Shown: positions 7,928 to 9,594 of the stretch, in pieces | Layout: each line of letters starts with the position of its first letter | Position numbering within the stretch: position 1 is the stretch's first letter | Position numbers and translations under genes: made by a program | Source: Contendibacter sp031732755 | Lineage (GTDB): Bacteria > Pseudomonadota > Gammaproteobacteria > Competibacterales > Competibacteraceae | Reading direction: 5' to 3' | DNA length: 9,594 nucleotides | NCBI GenBank assembly: GCA_031732755.1 | Contig: JAVMKI010000076.1 | Span: forward strand, 1 to 9,594 | Notes under the pieces: generated by a model | What the model was told of the DNA's origin: nothing | Seen by the model: the letters and a program-made list of their open reading frames with translations, nothing else | Database searches by the model: none

Positions 7928-8283
7928 AAAATCGATCTTCAGCCGATTTCGATTCTTAGGCTCTGTTGATATTTCATCGAGTCCAAACGAGAAAAGCAAC
8001 GAAGTGTAGGAAGGTCATGAAGTGGTGAGCGGTTTTCTCGGAACGTGAAAAAACGCGGCGATAGGATTTGATTTTGTTGAAAAAGGGCGTTGTGGCATAA
8101 ATGGGGACGAACGAACTTGCTCACTGGGGCCGCGCCTTGGCCTTGCTACCCTTCAAATCACCCACAAGAGTCAATAGCGCGGTCTCTGGTGCAGCAGCCA
8201 GTTGGGCTTGGTTTGAATGTTGGGTTGCCAAAAAGACAGCAACTCAACTTTACGTTACGCAGCTAAAAAATATGGTAATTCAT
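7928..8283. other. Non-coding or decayed stretch at the core/accessory junction
   Basis: I see no convincing gene in these 356 bases. Short open frames exist (a 62-codon plus-strand frame 8101-8289 and a 61-codon minus-strand frame 7939-8124), but neither shows a recognisable family, ribosome site or coding pattern. Base composition is AT-rich against the hem genes. An 8-bp inverted repeat (CGAGAAAA at 7988-7995, TTTTCTCG at 8033-8040) lies within it. GGCTCTGTTGA at 7959-7969 resembles ends of some insertion sequences, but no matching opposite end or transposase is visible. It may be an insertion-sequence or cassette remnant. Confidence 0.5.
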
Positions 8284-8363
8284 GCTTAACTACTATGTTC
8301 AAATTTATGCCCGCACATACTCGCGCCCCGCGAAGCGGGGTCAGGTGCAAGCTTTAGTTAGGC
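8284..8363 (-). repeat. Integron attC-like recombination site (candidate)
   Basis: Read on the minus strand, the 80-bp segment opens with GCCTAAC (8363-8357, fits R' RYYYAAC) and closes with GTTAAGC (8290-8284, fits R'' GTTRRRY). The outer nine bases at each end pair at 8 of 9 positions, with a G.T wobble on the plus strand. In the middle is a perfect 6-bp hairpin, CCCCGC-TTC-GCGGGG (8341-8327), the CGCTTCGCGG-type centre seen in many attC sites. GCAC/GTGC pairing also lies between. It begins 23 bp past the ParA-like stop codon, the usual place for an attC after a cassette gene. Weak points: L boxes are poorly paired, no integrase is in view, and the palindrome could equally be read in the plus orientation. 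Confidence 0.4.
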
Positions 8364-8386
8364 GCTGACGCTTTTTTTGGGCCGCT

Positions 8387-9442
8387 TTACTCTATAGCCG
8401 TGACTAATTGCTGAATATTTGGCTGTTGGTTATTTAGCTGGGATTGATTGACGGTGATCTGGAGCCCAGCTACGTTGTATTTAGCTGCGGTTAAACGACA
8501 TATAGGAATTCCTAGTGAGCTTGATACGACGGATGCGGTATTTGCATCAACAATTTCAAATTGAAACATCGCCTCAAATCTAGTACGATTTCGTGGACTT
8601 CCCGCACCCGTTGGATGAACGTAGAATACGTTTGGATTCCTTTGCCAAACAGACCATATCTCATCTCCAATTTCGTGAACGACGGTACGAAATGCTTGTG
8701 CAGATTTGACATATTGCGTTAGTCGATTTCCTACATAGCAGTAGATTTTAGGAATAGGCAATCTGAATTGCTGCGAGTTAATGTAAAACTGTGATTGTTG
8801 TGTTCCGGCGGTGCGAGTAACGCCATATAATAACGCCAACACAGCACGAACAGCTCTTCTTGATGAACCGTCGGCAGAAAATGGAATAATTAGGTGGTCG
8901 GCTGCCGAGAGTGCAAGCTCGGTGTATATGGAGAAACTAGGATTGCAATCAATAAATACAGTTACCTTCTCTTGATCCCAAGATTTTTGCACATCATCGA
9001 CAAGCTCCCGAATCCAAGTATGCACGATTCTCCAGGCATCGGTCGGGCCTGGAAATGTAGCTCCAAGAACGCGAGATGACTGAATCTCAAGTTGTTCATC
9101 TCCAGGAACTAGGTAAAGGTTATCCGGAGAAAATTCGTTGAAATGGGAAACCATCAAAACATAATTAGCGCCAGTATGTGGATTTACATACGGGCTTCTT
9201 ATGCGATCTTCAATATATCCAGAAATAGTTGCTCTTGGCGTCTTTGCGCTGAGCGTATCTAGCACTTTATCGCCATTGCCCATTCCTCCAAGTAACATAC
9301 CAGACGAATTCGCTTGTGGGCAAAGATCGATAACAAGCACCTTTTCGCTTGTGTGGGTTCTCGCGTACTCACTAGCTATTTGAAACGTAAGGTAACTTTT
9401 GCCAACACCACCCTTGTTATTCCATAAAGCATATATCGCCAT
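8387..9442 (-). CDS. Standalone ParA/MinD-type ATPase
   Basis: A 351-residue P-loop ATPase of the ParA/MinD superfamily. The deviant Walker A NNKGGVGKS (8-16) has the signature lysine K10 and catalytic K15. The Walker A' region VLVIDLCPQANSS (35-47) follows, and Walker B is VTVFIDCNPS (160-169). IIPFSADGSSRRAVRAVLALL (185-205) matches the ParA segment after Walker B. Position 41 is Cys where most ParAs have the hydrolysis Asp (DxDPQ). The N-terminus is short with no helix-turn-helix, but the protein is longer than small type Ib ParAs, and its C-terminus (331-347) is Gln/Asn-rich. The ATG at 9442 sits just before the P-loop, with GAGG (9454-9451) 8 nt upstream. No parB or parS is visible. Codon and base use are far more AT-rich than the hem genes, pointing to transfer. 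The superfamily is certain; the cellular role is unknown. Confidence 0.9.
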   Translation of the reverse strand: MAIYALWNNKGGVGKSYLTFQIASEYARTHTSEKVLVIDLCPQANSSGMLLGGMGNGDKVLDTLSAKTPRATISGYIEDRIRSPYVNPHTGANYVLMVSHFNEFSPDNLYLVPGDEQLEIQSSRVLGATFPGPTDAWRIVHTWIRELVDDVQKSWDQEKVTVFIDCNPSFSIYTELALSAADHLIIPFSADGSSRRAVRAVLALLYGVTRTAGTQQSQFYINSQQFRLPIPKIYCYVGNRLTQYVKSAQAFRTVVHEIGDEIWSVWQRNPNVFYVHPTGAGSPRNRTRFEAMFQFEIVDANTASVVSSSLGIPICRLTAAKYNVAGLQITVNQSQLNNQQPNIQQLVTAIE

Positions 9443-9478
9443 CGTGATGTCCTCGTGGTTAAGTTCAAGTAGGCGATA

Positions 9479-9560
9479 GCTTAACGTGGCTTATGCGTTT
9501 AATGTTACGAAATTTGCTGACTAACGCACTCCGTGCGGCCTAACGGGGCGCGAGTTGAGC
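9479..9560 (-). repeat. Second cassette-boundary-like region upstream of the ParA-like gene
   Basis: On the minus strand GCTCAAC (9560-9554, fits RYYYAAC) and GTTAAGC (9485-9479, fits GTTRRRY) bound an 82-bp segment, near the 80 bp of the downstream candidate. The closing heptamer is identical to that of the downstream site and lies 36 bp before the ParA-like start codon. Within it is another half-site-like word, GTTAGGC (9544-9538). Internal pairing is untidy: TGCGTT/AACGCA (9494-9499 and 9523-9528) is off centre. It may be an attC, part of one extending past the right edge, or chance. Confidence 0.25.
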
Positions 9561-9576
9561 GTCATCCCGCACGGAG
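9529..9576. repeat. 10-bp inverted repeat near the right edge
   Basis: CTCCGTGCGG (9529-9538) and CCGCACGGAG (9567-9576) are perfect inverted copies around a 28-base spacer that contains the half-site-like words GCCTAAC and GTTGAGC. Sequence here turns GC-rich again. It could be the stem of a folded recombination site, or an end of a small mobile element cut off by the window. Confidence 0.55.
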
Positions 9577-9594
9577 CGGACCCGCCGCCCTGCC

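Noticed and set aside
7959..8100. Insertion sequence element
   Set aside because: Only one end-like sequence (GGCTCTGTTGA) is present. I found no inverted partner, target duplication or transposase codons, so only a possible remnant is noted.
8101..8289. 62-codon plus-strand gene next to the attC-like site
   Set aside because: No ribosome site and no recognisable family. Its stop lying in the GCTTAAC half-site is expected in one of three frames by chance.
8357..8378. Plus-strand intrinsic terminator (short stem plus T-run at 8372-8378)
   Set aside because: The stem is only about 5 bp including a G.U pair (AGGCG/CGCTT), too weak to call, and no supported plus-strand gene precedes it.
8284..9594. 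CRISPR array or tRNA gene in the accessory segment
   Set aside because: No regularly spaced direct repeats of 25-40 bases and no tRNA cloverleaf elements were seen.

Overview
The window looks like a piece of a GC-rich gammaproteobacterial chromosome. The evidence is a dense core region with the gammaproteobacterial order argH (divergent) / hemC-hemD-hemX-hemY, preceded by nagZ next to a purine phosphoribosyltransferase gene. The species cannot be named from this sequence. Core genes are strongly GC-rich. The last ~1.65 kb is clearly more AT-rich (individual 60-base lines I counted in its gene were 38-48% G+C), which marks an accessory segment.

Layout: bases 17-43 hold a rho-independent terminator for an upstream gene outside the window. 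nagZ (213-1259, peptidoglycan recycling) and a hypoxanthine-guanine phosphoribosyltransferase gene (1301-1855) run rightward as a likely operon. argH (3276 to 1837, last step of arginine synthesis) runs leftward and its 3' end overlaps the phosphoribosyltransferase gene by 19 bp. Only 46 bp separate argH from the divergent haem cluster, 3323-7821. HemC and HemD there convert porphobilinogen to uroporphyrinogen III. HemX and HemY are membrane-anchored accessory proteins whose genes are packed with 6 bp spacing and an ATGA overlap. A small palindromic repeat lies in the first codons of hemD, and a related copy follows hemY.

From about 7930 the composition drops. A stretch without a convincing gene (7928-8283) is followed by an integron-attC-like palindrome (8284-8363). 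Then comes a leftward, standalone ParA/MinD-type ATPase gene (9442 to 8387), and then further half-site-like and inverted-repeat sequence running to the right edge. No partner parB, recombinase or integrase gene is visible.

The most interesting part is this right-hand segment: an orphan ParA-like ATPase with Cys in place of the usual catalytic Asp of the Walker A' motif, flanked on both sides by cassette-boundary-like sequences. The mobile-cassette reading is inference. The core gene calls rest on clear family motifs.
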